Virus record (IMG/VR): IMGVR_UViG_3300014720_000169
Span: 1 to 25,618 of that record
Length of the DNA: 25,618 nucleotides
DNA from: a virus
Reading direction: 5' to 3' (one strand)
Shown: piece after piece, positions 8,982 to 16,217 of the stretch
How the letters are laid out: every line of letters starts with the position of its first letter
Position numbering within the stretch: position 1 is the stretch's first letter
The notes under the pieces: model-generated
The model's database searches: none
What the model was told of the DNA's origin: nothing
What the model saw: the letters and a program-made list of their open reading frames with translations, nothing else
Position numbers and translations under genes: made by a program

Positions 8982-9548
8982 TTAACCAATAATACTTCGT
9001 CTATCCAAATCTTTAACTGTTGCTACAAATGTCTCCTTCTCTAAATCTGGAATAGAACATAGTTCTCCAACGCTTTCTAAAAGCTTTTTAGGCTCATCTA
9101 GTAGTTTAGCATAGATATCGAAATATTTTTTGGGGTTAAGAAAACTATCTATATACACAGAACTGGAACTATTGTTACCAAAAAATGCGCTGATAATTTT
9201 TTTGTGTTTGTCACTAAACTTTGAATATTTACCAGCTAGTAAGTAGAACCAATCACTTTTAAACTTTGACATATCAAATATGTAAAGTCCAGAGTCATCA
9301 CTTAAGTAATGAAAACTCTCATAATAGGGTGAACTTCTAAGGGTAAACTTTTCAAAGTTTATGAAGTCTATATCCTCACGCATGTGATAGTTACATATCA
9401 AACGCATGTCTTCGAGAGAATAGTGTCCCACCCAAGACATATAAGTCTCTATAGGTGTTACACTATTGCCTCTTTTTACGCCTAAGACAGGATACATAAA
9501 TGCCTTAGACTTTTGGAAATAATCCGTGTACAAAGATTCAATTACCAT
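8982..9548 (-). CDS. Hypothetical protein upstream of the polymerase region
   Basis: This ORF encodes 188 residues and starts six bases after the stop of the nuclease gene, so it belongs to the same transcript. It is rich in Tyr, Phe, Ser and Lys, with alternating hydrophobic and aromatic positions that suggest a mixed alpha/beta soluble protein. There is no Cys cluster, P-loop or HTH that I can identify. Near the middle is a FEKFTLRSSPYYESFHYL stretch, and a Ser-rich loop (NNSSSS) lies further on. The function is unknown. Its place between an exonuclease-like gene and the polymerase suggests a replication or recombination accessory role, which is inference only. Confidence 0.66.
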   Translation of the reverse strand: MVIESLYTDYFQKSKAFMYPVLGVKRGNSVTPIETYMSWVGHYSLEDMRLICNYHMREDIDFINFEKFTLRSSPYYESFHYLSDDSGLYIFDMSKFKSDWFYLLAGKYSKFSDKHKKIISAFFGNNSSSSVYIDSFLNPKKYFDIYAKLLDEPKKLLESVGELCSIPDLEKETFVATVKDLDRRSIIG

Positions 9549-9554
9549 GGGGTT

Positions 9555-10592
9555 TTAAAGTTTTACATTACCAACTAAAAACTCATAGGGAAGATTAAAT
9601 GAGCGATTTACGTAATGATAACTTGCTTGGTCGAGAACATCGTTTAAACGTTTCTGCCAACTAATAAGAGTTTCTTCTTGGACATCAAACACATAGCAAT
9701 TGTTGAACTTATCAACAACTACAAAATGGAAGTTAATCTTCCATTTTTTGCCATCTGGTTTGCTAAGAATAAACTCATCAAATACCAGACGTGTGTATAT
9801 TGCTGCTTGTAACCAATAATTATAGAACTCTACTGTTTGCGGAAACTCTGAGAGTGTTTTACTGCTAGTTTTGAGGTCACAGATTGTGATTACTTTCTTA
9901 GCATGGTCTATAGTTATGTTATCAAGTATACCTTTTAATCCAAAAGGATATTTGGGCCCATAATCTCTAGATATAAACATCTCATTGTAAACCTCTTGTA
10001 ACTCAAACTGTGCCTCGGTGTTTAAAAGACTACAAGCTTTCTTGTTTTCTTTAACTGCTACCACGGCCTCTTCACAAATTGCCAATGTTTCCTCGTCGAT
10101 TAAATCTTTACCTAAGCTAGATTTGAGGTAGGAAAAGTATTGTTTGGATTGGTCGTTGAGAATCTTCTCGAGACGCTTTGCATCTCCAGTCAAAGTTACA
10201 TCTTTTTTGTCATCAACCAAACTCTGGTACAAATTAATTTCTTGCATGTATGCAAGTATCTCAGTACCAAAGTCTTCTAAATCTTTGTTGTAATCATCTT
10301 GTGTCAAAAAGTGGTTCTTGAAGATATGGTCTACAATTTTACGAATGCTGTCGCCGGGTAAATTTGTAGGTACCACAACAAAGAACTCATCAAATCGTCC
10401 TCTATCAAGAAGCAAAGTATGAATCACCTTACCTGTAATAAGATAAGACTCTACTTTATCTTCTCTTTCTTGTAACACATAATGTTTATAAAACGCCGCG
10501 GGCGAGTACAATAGCTTATTCAGTGATGAGTAGCTAAAGTAAAAATCTTTTGAGTAAAAATCTCCTTCTAGTTTTAGTGAATCAAATTCCAT
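9555..10592 (-). CDS. PD-(D/E)XK superfamily nuclease (RecB/Cas4-like exonuclease)
   Basis: This 345-residue protein opens with SYSSLNKLLYSPAAFYKHYV, the usual N-terminal signature of phage and RecB-type nucleases of this superfamily, followed by GKVIH (54-58). The catalytic core is read as GILDN (D224), then CDLKTS (D239, K241), then QAAIY (Q262 to Y266), which is the QxxxY motif of the RecB/Cas4/lambda-exonuclease group. It should cut or resect double-stranded DNA ends with Mg, feeding single strands to the Sak4 and SSB proteins encoded upstream. The start ATG shares a base with the preceding stop codon (TAATG). I see no four-Cys iron-sulfur cluster, so it is not a classic Cas4. Exo versus endo activity cannot be decided. 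Confidence 0.87.
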   Translation of the reverse strand: MEFDSLKLEGDFYSKDFYFSYSSLNKLLYSPAAFYKHYVLQEREDKVESYLITGKVIHTLLLDRGRFDEFFVVVPTNLPGDSIRKIVDHIFKNHFLTQDDYNKDLEDFGTEILAYMQEINLYQSLVDDKKDVTLTGDAKRLEKILNDQSKQYFSYLKSSLGKDLIDEETLAICEEAVVAVKENKKACSLLNTEAQFELQEVYNEMFISRDYGPKYPFGLKGILDNITIDHAKKVITICDLKTSSKTLSEFPQTVEFYNYWLQAAIYTRLVFDEFILSKPDGKKWKINFHFVVVDKFNNCYVFDVQEETLISWQKRLNDVLDQASYHYVNRSFNLPYEFLVGNVKL

Positions 10593-11827
10593 TATTCTTC
10601 GTTATTATTTTGTTTAGCTGTTTCGTTCTTATTCATTTTATCTATTATTTCAGTTTTAACAAAAAACTCAGTTGTAGCAAAATCGCATTTTACTTCATGA
10701 TTAGGAAATATGTGTTTCTTAATAAATGAAACGTGTTCAGGAAACATATAACCTTTATTAAGAAGTTCTAACGCGTGCGCTTCCATCATAGCAAAACCAC
10801 CCATAGTTCGTCTAAATCTATGTGGAGTATCTATATCACCTAATTCTAACACGCTTTTTACATATTGCACTAAAGACTGAAAATTAACATGTTTAAAGTA
10901 ATTTGAATGGCTTATTTTCTGATATTCTATATCTAAAAGCATTACTATATAAAATAAAGATTCCTCGAAATCACAAGATGCCATTACTTCTAATGCGGTG
11001 TTTATATTATCCCAGTCATTACTAGACAGCATACTAAGTATATTTTCAAAGAGTTCTTCATCAATAACTGTACTGTTCATCAGTTTAGTTACTTGAGAAG
11101 AGTCAATTACTTTGATACTACTATTTAAAATTGCTTGTACTTCTGGATTACTAAACATTATTCCAAAGTAACTACTCTCATATTCTACATCACCATCTTT
11201 ATCAAATTTTCTATCTGGATGGTTTAGAAACTGAAAATTGTTTACAAAAGTTTGAAGAGTATATCCTTCTGGTTGTAATACATTATAGTATTTTTCTTTA
11301 TCACTTTTGTAAATAAGAATATATCTACTACGATATTCCAGACGATTCAAACGCAGTTTGGTGATATTATAAGTTTTGCAAAGATTTAGTATTTCTGCAA
11401 ATGTGTTCTTTATCTGATCTTTTTTTGACTCTTCGTAATATCTATGAGTTAGCTCAAACTTAACAATGTTATGTAATTCGCTGATATCAATTATAAACGA
11501 ATAATAGTCCTGCTCTATAGCAGAAGAGGCACAAGATTTAATATTTACTACTAAGTAATCACAGTCTTTGATATTTCGTTTAACCTCTAAAACTTTATTG
11601 TCTTTAAGAGAGCTCAGTTTAGCTCTTGGAATTTTACAGCTTTTACTTATGAAGATTTTAGGGCAGTTACTAGTATCAAAATTAGATTTTTTAACACTAG
11701 CATTAAAAATTTCATAAAGTTCTTTTTCAGAATCAGCAGTTAATGCTGGCCCAAGGCATTCTAATCTTTTTATACCTTCTTTTACATCTAAATCTAGTAT
11801 TATACTTATTACATTTGGTTGTATCAT
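10592..11827 (-). CDS. Large conserved-looking protein of unknown function
   Basis: This ORF encodes 411 residues, translationally coupled to the nuclease by a TAATG junction. The first half looks alpha/beta with several beta stretches (for example DYLVVNIKSC and YYSFIIDISEL). The second half is helical. It contains SSNDWDNINTALEVMASCDF, which resembles the helical hairpins of HEAT-like or armadillo-like repeats, and MGGFAMMEAHALELL. The tail is Lys/Asn/Glu-rich and probably disordered. There are several Cys, but not in a metal-binding pattern. I do not recognise the family. Coupling to the nuclease suggests it is a partner or regulator of end processing, or a scaffold in the replication complex; this is inference. 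Confidence 0.68.
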   Translation of the reverse strand: MIQPNVISIILDLDVKEGIKRLECLGPALTADSEKELYEIFNASVKKSNFDTSNCPKIFISKSCKIPRAKLSSLKDNKVLEVKRNIKDCDYLVVNIKSCASSAIEQDYYSFIIDISELHNIVKFELTHRYYEESKKDQIKNTFAEILNLCKTYNITKLRLNRLEYRSRYILIYKSDKEKYYNVLQPEGYTLQTFVNNFQFLNHPDRKFDKDGDVEYESSYFGIMFSNPEVQAILNSSIKVIDSSQVTKLMNSTVIDEELFENILSMLSSNDWDNINTALEVMASCDFEESLFYIVMLLDIEYQKISHSNYFKHVNFQSLVQYVKSVLELGDIDTPHRFRRTMGGFAMMEAHALELLNKGYMFPEHVSFIKKHIFPNHEVKCDFATTEFFVKTEIIDKMNKNETAKQNNNEE

Positions 11828-11843
11828 TTTGTTGATAATTAAT

Positions 11844-11872
11844 GAGCGGGGTAGTTATTGTCTACCCCGCTC
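11844..11872 (-). terminator. Hairpin terminator after the MoxR gene
   Basis: An 11-bp perfect stem (GAGCGGGGTAG with CTACCCCGCTC) with a 7-base loop lies between the MoxR stop and the next start. The tail after it on the - strand is A/T-rich (ATTAATTATC) but not a T run, so termination may be incomplete. The next gene starts about 17 bases after the hairpin. Confidence 0.75.
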
Positions 11873-11933
11873 GGTTAAACATGATTAATTAATTCTTTGT
11901 GCTTATTAGCATTTTAAAAGACTGGAAGCTGTA

Positions 11934-12683
11934 TTAGCTTGCAGTCATCTTCACTAATTCTGGATTAGTAAGGATTTTCTGGAATTTCTGTTTGTTGCCA
12001 CCAATCAGCGCGCGAACAATGAAATACTTAATATCCTTTGTAAAGAGTTCCTCATCTGTTGTTAGAGTTATGATTCTTGAAATCATATCTGGAGAGATGG
12101 GGCCTTCTTCTGCCTTCATCAAAGAATAGTTTACAATACGGGTGCCCATTACACTAGCAATATCTGCGCGGTAATTATCGCCGCGACCAACATTAGAGCG
12201 AATAGCACCTAATATATAACCCATATCTTTTGTAAAGATTTCTTTTGGAGAAAGCAACTTATCCAGTTTGTTGTTAATAAACATGCTAAACATGCTAGCA
12301 AATTCATTACCAACAGAACCTTCACCAATCATTTGAATTAGCGGTAATGAATCATCAAATGATTCAATACACGAGATTGAGTTGAAGAATGTAGTAATAC
12401 TACGAGGATTTAGTTTGTCAGTTACTAACTCTGGATTTAACAATAGAAAGTTGATACAACGAGTATCAATGTTTACTTTCTCTGCCCAACGAGCCCATAC
12501 ATCAATGTCAAATTTAGTTTCAACAGTAATGAATCGAGTCTTTTGAGCATTGTCAAGAGATGTAACTTGATAGTTACCATTGTCTGGGTTGGTTGTTAAT
12601 ACAACATGCCAGTTCTTTGGTAGACGCCAAGAAATATATTCTTGCCGGTCAATGATTTCCATACAAGCTTGCATAAAGCGGTG
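11934..12683 (-). CDS. MoxR-family AAA+ ATPase, exon 2 (C-terminal part)
   Basis: This exon encodes residues 143-391 of the spliced ATPase. It begins HRFMQACMEII directly after the group I intron and continues the Walker B region of exon 1. Sensor 1 is in VLTTNPD (N174 of the joined protein). The family-typical DNGNYQVTSLDNAQKTRF segment follows, with R192 as candidate arginine finger, and the rest is the helical lid. An ATG (12686-12684) precedes it, but that ATG belongs to the last three bases of the intron. Its G is the terminal G of the intron, so I do not treat it as the gene start. MoxR ATPases form rings that remodel protein partners together with VWA proteins, and the VWA partner is encoded just upstream. 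The exon ends 62 bases before a hairpin terminator. Confidence 0.88.
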   Translation of the reverse strand, partial: HRFMQACMEIIDRQEYISWRLPKNWHVVLTTNPDNGNYQVTSLDNAQKTRFITVETKFDIDVWARWAEKVNIDTRCINFLLLNPELVTDKLNPRSITTFFNSISCIESFDDSLPLIQMIGEGSVGNEFASMFSMFINNKLDKLLSPKEIFTKDMGYILGAIRSNVGRGDNYRADIASVMGTRIVNYSLMKAEEGPISPDMISRIITLTTDEELFTKDIKYFIVRALIGGNKQKFQKILTNPELVKMTAS

Positions 12684-13731
12684 CATTATGTTATCCTACA
12701 AGTTCTTTATCTTGTAGTTCTGTGTCTTTGTTTTAGATTATACACACAGTTCAGACTATATCTTCACATATTTATATGTGTCATGCGCTCGTGGTGTTTT
12801 ACTGTCTGTTCTAGACTCCATACACTAGTCGTTGCACCTTCCTTATATCCCTATAAGGCTTGGCTCAGGATTGCCCATCTCTGGATATCCCCTGAATTCA
12901 CATGATTTATGGCGAACCTACCACTTTATGCTTTTTTCCATCTATAACCACCTGCAGTTAAGTTTTTAGATATTGCTCTATTTATATTAGAGATACCAAG
13001 TTCTTTACTTGCTTCAGTTATAGACTCCCATTTTTTGATAAAAATATTATCATTAGTATATTGTACTACTGGCTCTAACTTATATTTTTTATCTCTAGAA
13101 AATACTAAAGAAACTTTATTATAAGACCAGATATAACCTCCTGCAGAAGTTTGTTTACTATTACATACTGCTTTTATACTATTAATACTTTTAGCATTAA
13201 TAGAATTAGCAGCAGCTGTAAGAGATTCAAAACTTTCTAAATACTCACCCTTATCGAGCGAATACTTATGAACTGCTTTAAGATTATGTGGTTTTAAACC
13301 ATTTGCGTAAGCTTTTTTTCTAGATTCACTTATTCTTTTTCTGTATACTTCATCTCTTACTAAACTTTGAGGGTCAAGTATATGATTTATATAAGGATTA
13401 AGTGTTTTAATATAAAAAGCTTCTCTTTCAATAAGAAATTCTTCAGAACATTCTTCTATAATCTCAAAGTAGATATTATTAATACCATACTTATTGAATA
13501 AGTTTTGCATTGTTCTGTTGTGATGTTTTAAATGTTGAAGAGACCACAAATGATGTTTTAAACGACTACCAATATTACAAGAACTACCAATGTATTCTTT
13601 ATCACTAATTTTAATCTTATAGATTCCTACACGATTTAATGCAATGTTGATGCTGTCTGTTGTTAATGTTTTCATATTACAAAGATAATAAAAACATTCA
13701 CACAAACAATACTAGACTGCATATTTTGTTA
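12684..13731 (-). ncRNA. Group I intron in the MoxR gene, carrying a GIY-YIG endonuclease in its P1 loop
   Basis: The 5' splice site follows GGGCGGAT of exon 1. The last seven exon bases GGCGGAU pair with the guide GUUCGCC at 12917-12911, leaving the splice-site U opposite G as group I introns require. The core follows. The P/Q-region element CAATCCTGAGCCAAG is at 12873-12859. The R element is in GGTGCAACGACTAGT at 12838-12824. The S element AAGATATAGTC is at 12764-12754; it pairs TAGTC with GACTA to form P7. A P8-like hairpin CACATATAAATATGTG lies between R and S, and a P9-like hairpin CTACAAG/CTTGTAG at 12696-12717. The intron ends in G at 12684. A possible P10 pairs exon-2 ACCGC with GUGGU at 12924-12920. 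Removal joins GAT to CAC in frame. The first intron codon is an in-frame TAA. Confidence 0.92.
12926..13675 (-). CDS. Intron-encoded GIY-YIG homing endonuclease with NUMOD repeats
   Basis: I start this 249-residue protein at the ATG at 13675; a TTG further upstream is possible but less likely. The catalytic domain shows GIY at 17-19 and YIG at 28-30, followed by GSRLKHH with the conserved Arg and LIEREAFYI with the conserved Glu. After it come a NUMOD3-like basic repeat (YRKRISESRKKAYANG) and two NUMOD1-type DNA-binding repeats, each ending in AGGYxW. Endonucleases of this kind cut intronless alleles near the insertion site so that the intron is copied in by repair. The gene fills the space between the 5' splice site and the internal guide sequence, ending eight bases before the guide. 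It has its own A/T-rich leader, so expression may be independent of the host gene. Confidence 0.93.
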   Translation of the reverse strand: MKTLTTDSINIALNRVGIYKIKISDKEYIGSSCNIGSRLKHHLWSLQHLKHHNRTMQNLFNKYGINNIYFEIIEECSEEFLIEREAFYIKTLNPYINHILDPQSLVRDEVYRKRISESRKKAYANGLKPHNLKAVHKYSLDKGEYLESFESLTAAANSINAKSINSIKAVCNSKQTSAGGYIWSYNKVSLVFSRDKKYKLEPVVQYTNDNIFIKKWESITEASKELGISNINRAISKNLTAGGYRWKKA

Positions 13732-14157
13732 ATCCGCCCTCGTGTAATCATCGAGTATTAAGAAGCCACCTTCGCCGCGACCTTGAATCCACTCTGGAGC
13801 AGCGTGAGTCATACGCTTTTGTCCCGTGGGTTTGTATTTAGCTTGAATATACATAGACATTACTGCATCTTGAATCCAAACTTTTTTACCGTCATCTTTT
13901 ACCATCTCAAATTCTTTAACTGGAAAACCGACAAGGTCACCAAGCTCCTCGATTTGAGATAGCGATAATTTTACAATCTGCATATTTAACTCTTCAGCTA
14001 ATTGCAGTAAAGATGATGTTTTACCAAGTCCCGCCTCGCCTTCGATATTTACTGCTACAGGAATCTTTCCTTCTTTTTGAATATGTTGATTGTTTGCTAC
14101 AATGTGACGTAAAAATGCTTTTAGCTCGTCAAGATTTAGTTTTACTACGTTGTTCAT
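13732..14157 (-). CDS. MoxR-family AAA+ ATPase, exon 1 (N-terminal part)
   Basis: This exon encodes residues 1-142. Walker A is GEAGLGKT at 40-47, and Walker B is GFLILDDYTRAD with D136 and D137. Between them is the MoxR-type insert region (WIQDAVMSMYIQAK). The reading frame meets TAA exactly at the intron start, so an unspliced transcript gives a 142-residue product that lacks sensor 1 and the arginine finger. The gene starts 11 bases after the VWA stop, with an ATTTAAACAAAC leader and no Shine-Dalgarno. Joined to exon 2 the protein is 391 residues. It should hydrolyse ATP as an oligomeric ring and act with the VWA/metallopeptidase protein; the target is unknown. A phage role in virion assembly or in remodelling a replication or host complex are both possible. 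Confidence 0.88.
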
Positions 14158-14168
14158 GTTTGTTTAAA

Positions 14169-14357
14169 TTATTTTGTTTCTAGTTTAACAGTTTGTCCAG
14201 GCAAATGATCACAGTCTTTTGAACTTGATGACAACACCCATAAGATTTTGCCAGCTGCATCTTGTGGAGCTGGCGCTTCACCATCAGTAAAGAAGATTAG
14301 CGCTGTGTACTTTCTAAGGTTTTCTCTATAATAATCTATTACGGGTTGAAAATCTGT
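14169..14357 (-). CDS. VWA/metallopeptidase-like protein, exon 2 (C-terminal part)
   Basis: This exon of 62 codons plus stop has no start of its own. It begins TDFQPVIDYYREN, which directly completes the VWA sequence GRGG of exon 1 to the family consensus GRGGTDF. The first codon (T334 of the joined protein) is the metal-ligand Thr of the MIDAS site. FFTDG supplies the MIDAS Asp (D358), and ILWVL is the last beta strand. The exon is therefore indispensable for metal binding. It ends 11 bases before the MoxR start, consistent with an operon. The frame, the perfect consensus across the junction and the intron core between the exons make this assignment strong, though it is too short and start-less to be found as an independent ORF. 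Confidence 0.88.
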   Translation of the reverse strand, partial: TDFQPVIDYYRENLRKYTALIFFTDGEAPAPQDAAGKILWVLSSSSKDCDHLPGQTVKLETK

Positions 14358-14646
14358 CGATTTTCTGTATAAACTTTCATTTATACTCGGACTATCCCTT
14401 CAACTTTATTAAGTTGGCTGATTATAGTCTCTGAACATCTCTCTTGTATATGATACGAAATTTATATTTATATACAAGAGATTTTGCTGCGGATTATGCA
14501 ATCTTTCATCTTTTTACCATATCTGAGTAATTACTTCAGCCCTATATCATGTCACCATATATAGTTGGTAATGAAAGCTCTAAGCAACTTCCCGCAATTT
14601 ACAGCATTTTTTTCTATACATTACTGTATAGGGAGGCACCAATTTT
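14358..14646 (-). ncRNA. Compact ORF-less group I intron in the VWA gene
   Basis: This 289-nt intron starts directly after exon GGAGGT and ends in G before ACAGAT. P1 forms between exon GGAGGU and guide GCCUCC across a 9-base loop, with U-G at the splice site. The core elements, read on the - strand, are as follows. The P element is in TAAATTGCGGGAAGT (14601-14587), and the Q element is in GCATAATCCGCAGC (14499-14486), with GCGG/CCGC complementarity. The R element is in GTTCAGAGACTATAATC (14436-14420). The S element is in AAGGGATAGTCCGA (14400-14387), giving P7 by GACTA/TAGTC. A P9-like hairpin GTATAAA/TTTATAC is at 14367-14386, and a TATACA/TGTATA hairpin follows P1. P/Q/R/S resemble T4-type introns, but I do not assign a subgroup. 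No ORF is present, so mobility would depend on an enzyme encoded elsewhere. Confidence 0.92.
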
Positions 14647-15645
14647 ACCTCCACGACCATGAATTTTATATTCAGTCTCTCGAGGATTAAATTTTTCCAT
14701 TTTAGAAATAGCTGTGTCTGTTTGTGCAACAGTAATTTGACCACCAGTTTTGTGAATGTGAATAAGCTCGTTTACAAATTCTTTGAGTTCGCTTGTATTA
14801 ACAGAACCAGATGTGTCAATAGCTACTAGTAAATGTTTGTGGTATTTAATCTTTAAACCTGGGTTGTCTTCATAGCGTTTGTTGTATTTACGTCTTAGCT
14901 TTTTAGTGTAAGGGATAATGGAGCCACCACTAAAACGACGAAGATACTGGCGCCAGTCAAATTTTGGCGGGATATCTTTCATCATCTCAATAAGCTCTGC
15001 AATTTTACCAGGTATTGTACCTCGACTCTTTAGAGCATTTTGTACATCTTTAATTAAATGTGTAGTTTGCCTTTTAAGGAGTTGCTTTTCAGCATCTGAT
15101 AAACTCTCAAAATCTTTCCAGGTGGGGTGATCACAAGGTAATGGTTCACCATTTCCAATTTTGTCAAGAAGATCATCCATTGCTCCACAACCACATGTGC
15201 CCTTTTTATCTTTTTTATCTTGAGCTTTTTGAAGAGCTTTGTAGTAGTAATCAGTACCAGCTTTCTCATCAAGATTAAGCTCTTTGTAATCATCTATGAA
15301 AATACCTTCTTGTGGAAGATTTTCACGTTCAATATACTGATTTACCTCCATGTCAGCAGCCACATTAAATAGTTGTTTATCACTATATGCATCTTGCAAA
15401 TAGAGATGAAAAAATGCAATGTGTAGTAGCTCGTGTTGAAGTATTCCTTCTTTTACGTTCATTTCTATGCTATCCCAAAATGTTGGGTTAATAGCCAACT
15501 TGTAGTTAATACCCATTTTTGCTACACCTGCTGTGGGTACAACATCAGAAAACTCTTTGTTTAAACTAAGAGCAAATATGCCATAAAATGGTTCTTTTAG
15601 CATAAGGTTTTTAACAGCCTTTGCTAGTGTTTCATGTCTATTCAT
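14647..15645 (-). CDS. VWA/metallopeptidase-like (DUF2201-type) protein, exon 1
   Basis: This exon encodes residues 1-333 of a 395-residue spliced protein. The ATG at 15645 overlaps the preceding gene's end by 8 bases; a TTG at 15660 is less likely. The N-terminal domain carries ILQHELLHIAFFH (HExxH, 71-75) followed by NVAADMEVN (94-102), the arrangement of the putative metallopeptidase domain that precedes VWA-like domains in the DUF2201 group. A linker holds a Cys pair (CGCG at 151-154). The VWA domain begins near residue 268, with MIDAS DTSGS (D277, S279, S281), and stops at GRGG where the intron lies. Unspliced translation would add ten foreign residues and end at 14614. Proteins of this group work with MoxR ATPases, and here the ATPase gene is the next one downstream. 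Actual peptidase activity is not proven for the family. Confidence 0.87.
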
Positions 15646-16027
15646 TTTTAATAATTTCAAATTGTATTTTAACTTTTAACAAGTCTGAGCAAGACTCTTT
15701 TATTTGATGATTAATCCTAACCATTGCATTTCTTATGGTTTCATGCATTACTAAGCAAAGAGAGTCATCATCAAATACCAATTTAAATGCTTGAGTATAA
15801 CTGTTTATACTCAGTTGCTCATTCATGATTTCTGCTATTCCACTAAAGTTTACCTGGTCACATTGAAGTTTGATACCTCGAAGTTTAATAAGAAGTACTA
15901 ATACTCTTAGTAAGTCTTTTGGTTCCTGCAGTAAAGTAAACATCGCAATAGTGATGTCTTCTTTTTGACCATTTAGCATTTTACATATATTCTCTAACTT
16001 TTCAAGATATTTATTTGTTTCTGTCAT
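15638..16027 (-). CDS. Hypothetical helical protein before the VWA gene
   Basis: This ORF encodes 129 residues. It overlaps its upstream neighbour by 17 bases and the VWA start by 8 bases, so it is an internal operon gene. Predicted almost wholly helical, with a Leu-rich segment LLRVLVLLIKLRGIKL (about residues 38-53) that could be a buried core helix rather than a membrane span, because charged residues flank it tightly. It contains several Cys and Met but no metal-binding spacing. The family is not recognised. Its position directly upstream of the VWA/MoxR genes makes it a candidate third component or cofactor of that machine, which is inference. Confidence 0.66.
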   Translation of the reverse strand: MTETNKYLEKLENICKMLNGQKEDITIAMFTLLQEPKDLLRVLVLLIKLRGIKLQCDQVNFSGIAEIMNEQLSINSYTQAFKLVFDDDSLCLVMHETIRNAMVRINHQIKESCSDLLKVKIQFEIIKNE

Positions 16028-16217
16028 TTTGCTTACTTAGTAAATACATCAATACTTTGTTCCAGACTTTTAATTTATCTTCAGCTATTGGTAAAGCATT
16101 TTCTTCTGCAAAGAATATTACCTGTTGAGCTTGTTTTAAAGCATCATCAAGCCCATATTTTTCAATGAGTTCTTGAGATTTTGCTTCTATATCTTTTGTT
16201 ACAAATTTGTTCGACAT
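16011..16217 (-). CDS. Small hypothetical helical protein
   Basis: This ORF encodes 68 residues, highly charged and fully helical by composition. It begins inside the last 19 bases of the RuvC-like gene and overlaps the next gene by 17 bases. These tight overlaps on both sides support a real gene in a compact phage operon rather than a chance ORF. The sequence shows no domain signature. The function is unknown. It could be a small regulatory or adaptor protein for its neighbours. Confidence 0.6.
   Translation of the reverse strand: MSNKFVTKDIEAKSQELIEKYGLDDALKQAQQVIFFAEENALPIAEDKLKVWNKVLMYLLSKQNDRNK

Noticed and set aside
12684-12686. ATG as true start of an independent MoxR C-terminal gene
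   Set aside because: The G is the group I intron's terminal base. The protein from this ATG lacks Walker A/B, while joining to exon 1 gives the complete family sequence.
13676-13705. TTG start adding ten residues to the GIY-YIG protein
   Set aside because: The extra residues are not part of the GIY-YIG domain, and an ATG lies just downstream with a normal distance to the GIY motif.
13728-14157. MoxR exon 1 as a frameshifted or decayed pseudogene
   Set aside because: The interruption is a complete group I intron with guide pairing and conserved core, and both flanking exons are intact in frame.
15054-15293. 79-residue Lys-rich ORF inside the VWA gene
   Set aside because: It lies in another frame of the clearly coding VWA exon 1 on the same strand and has no independent support.
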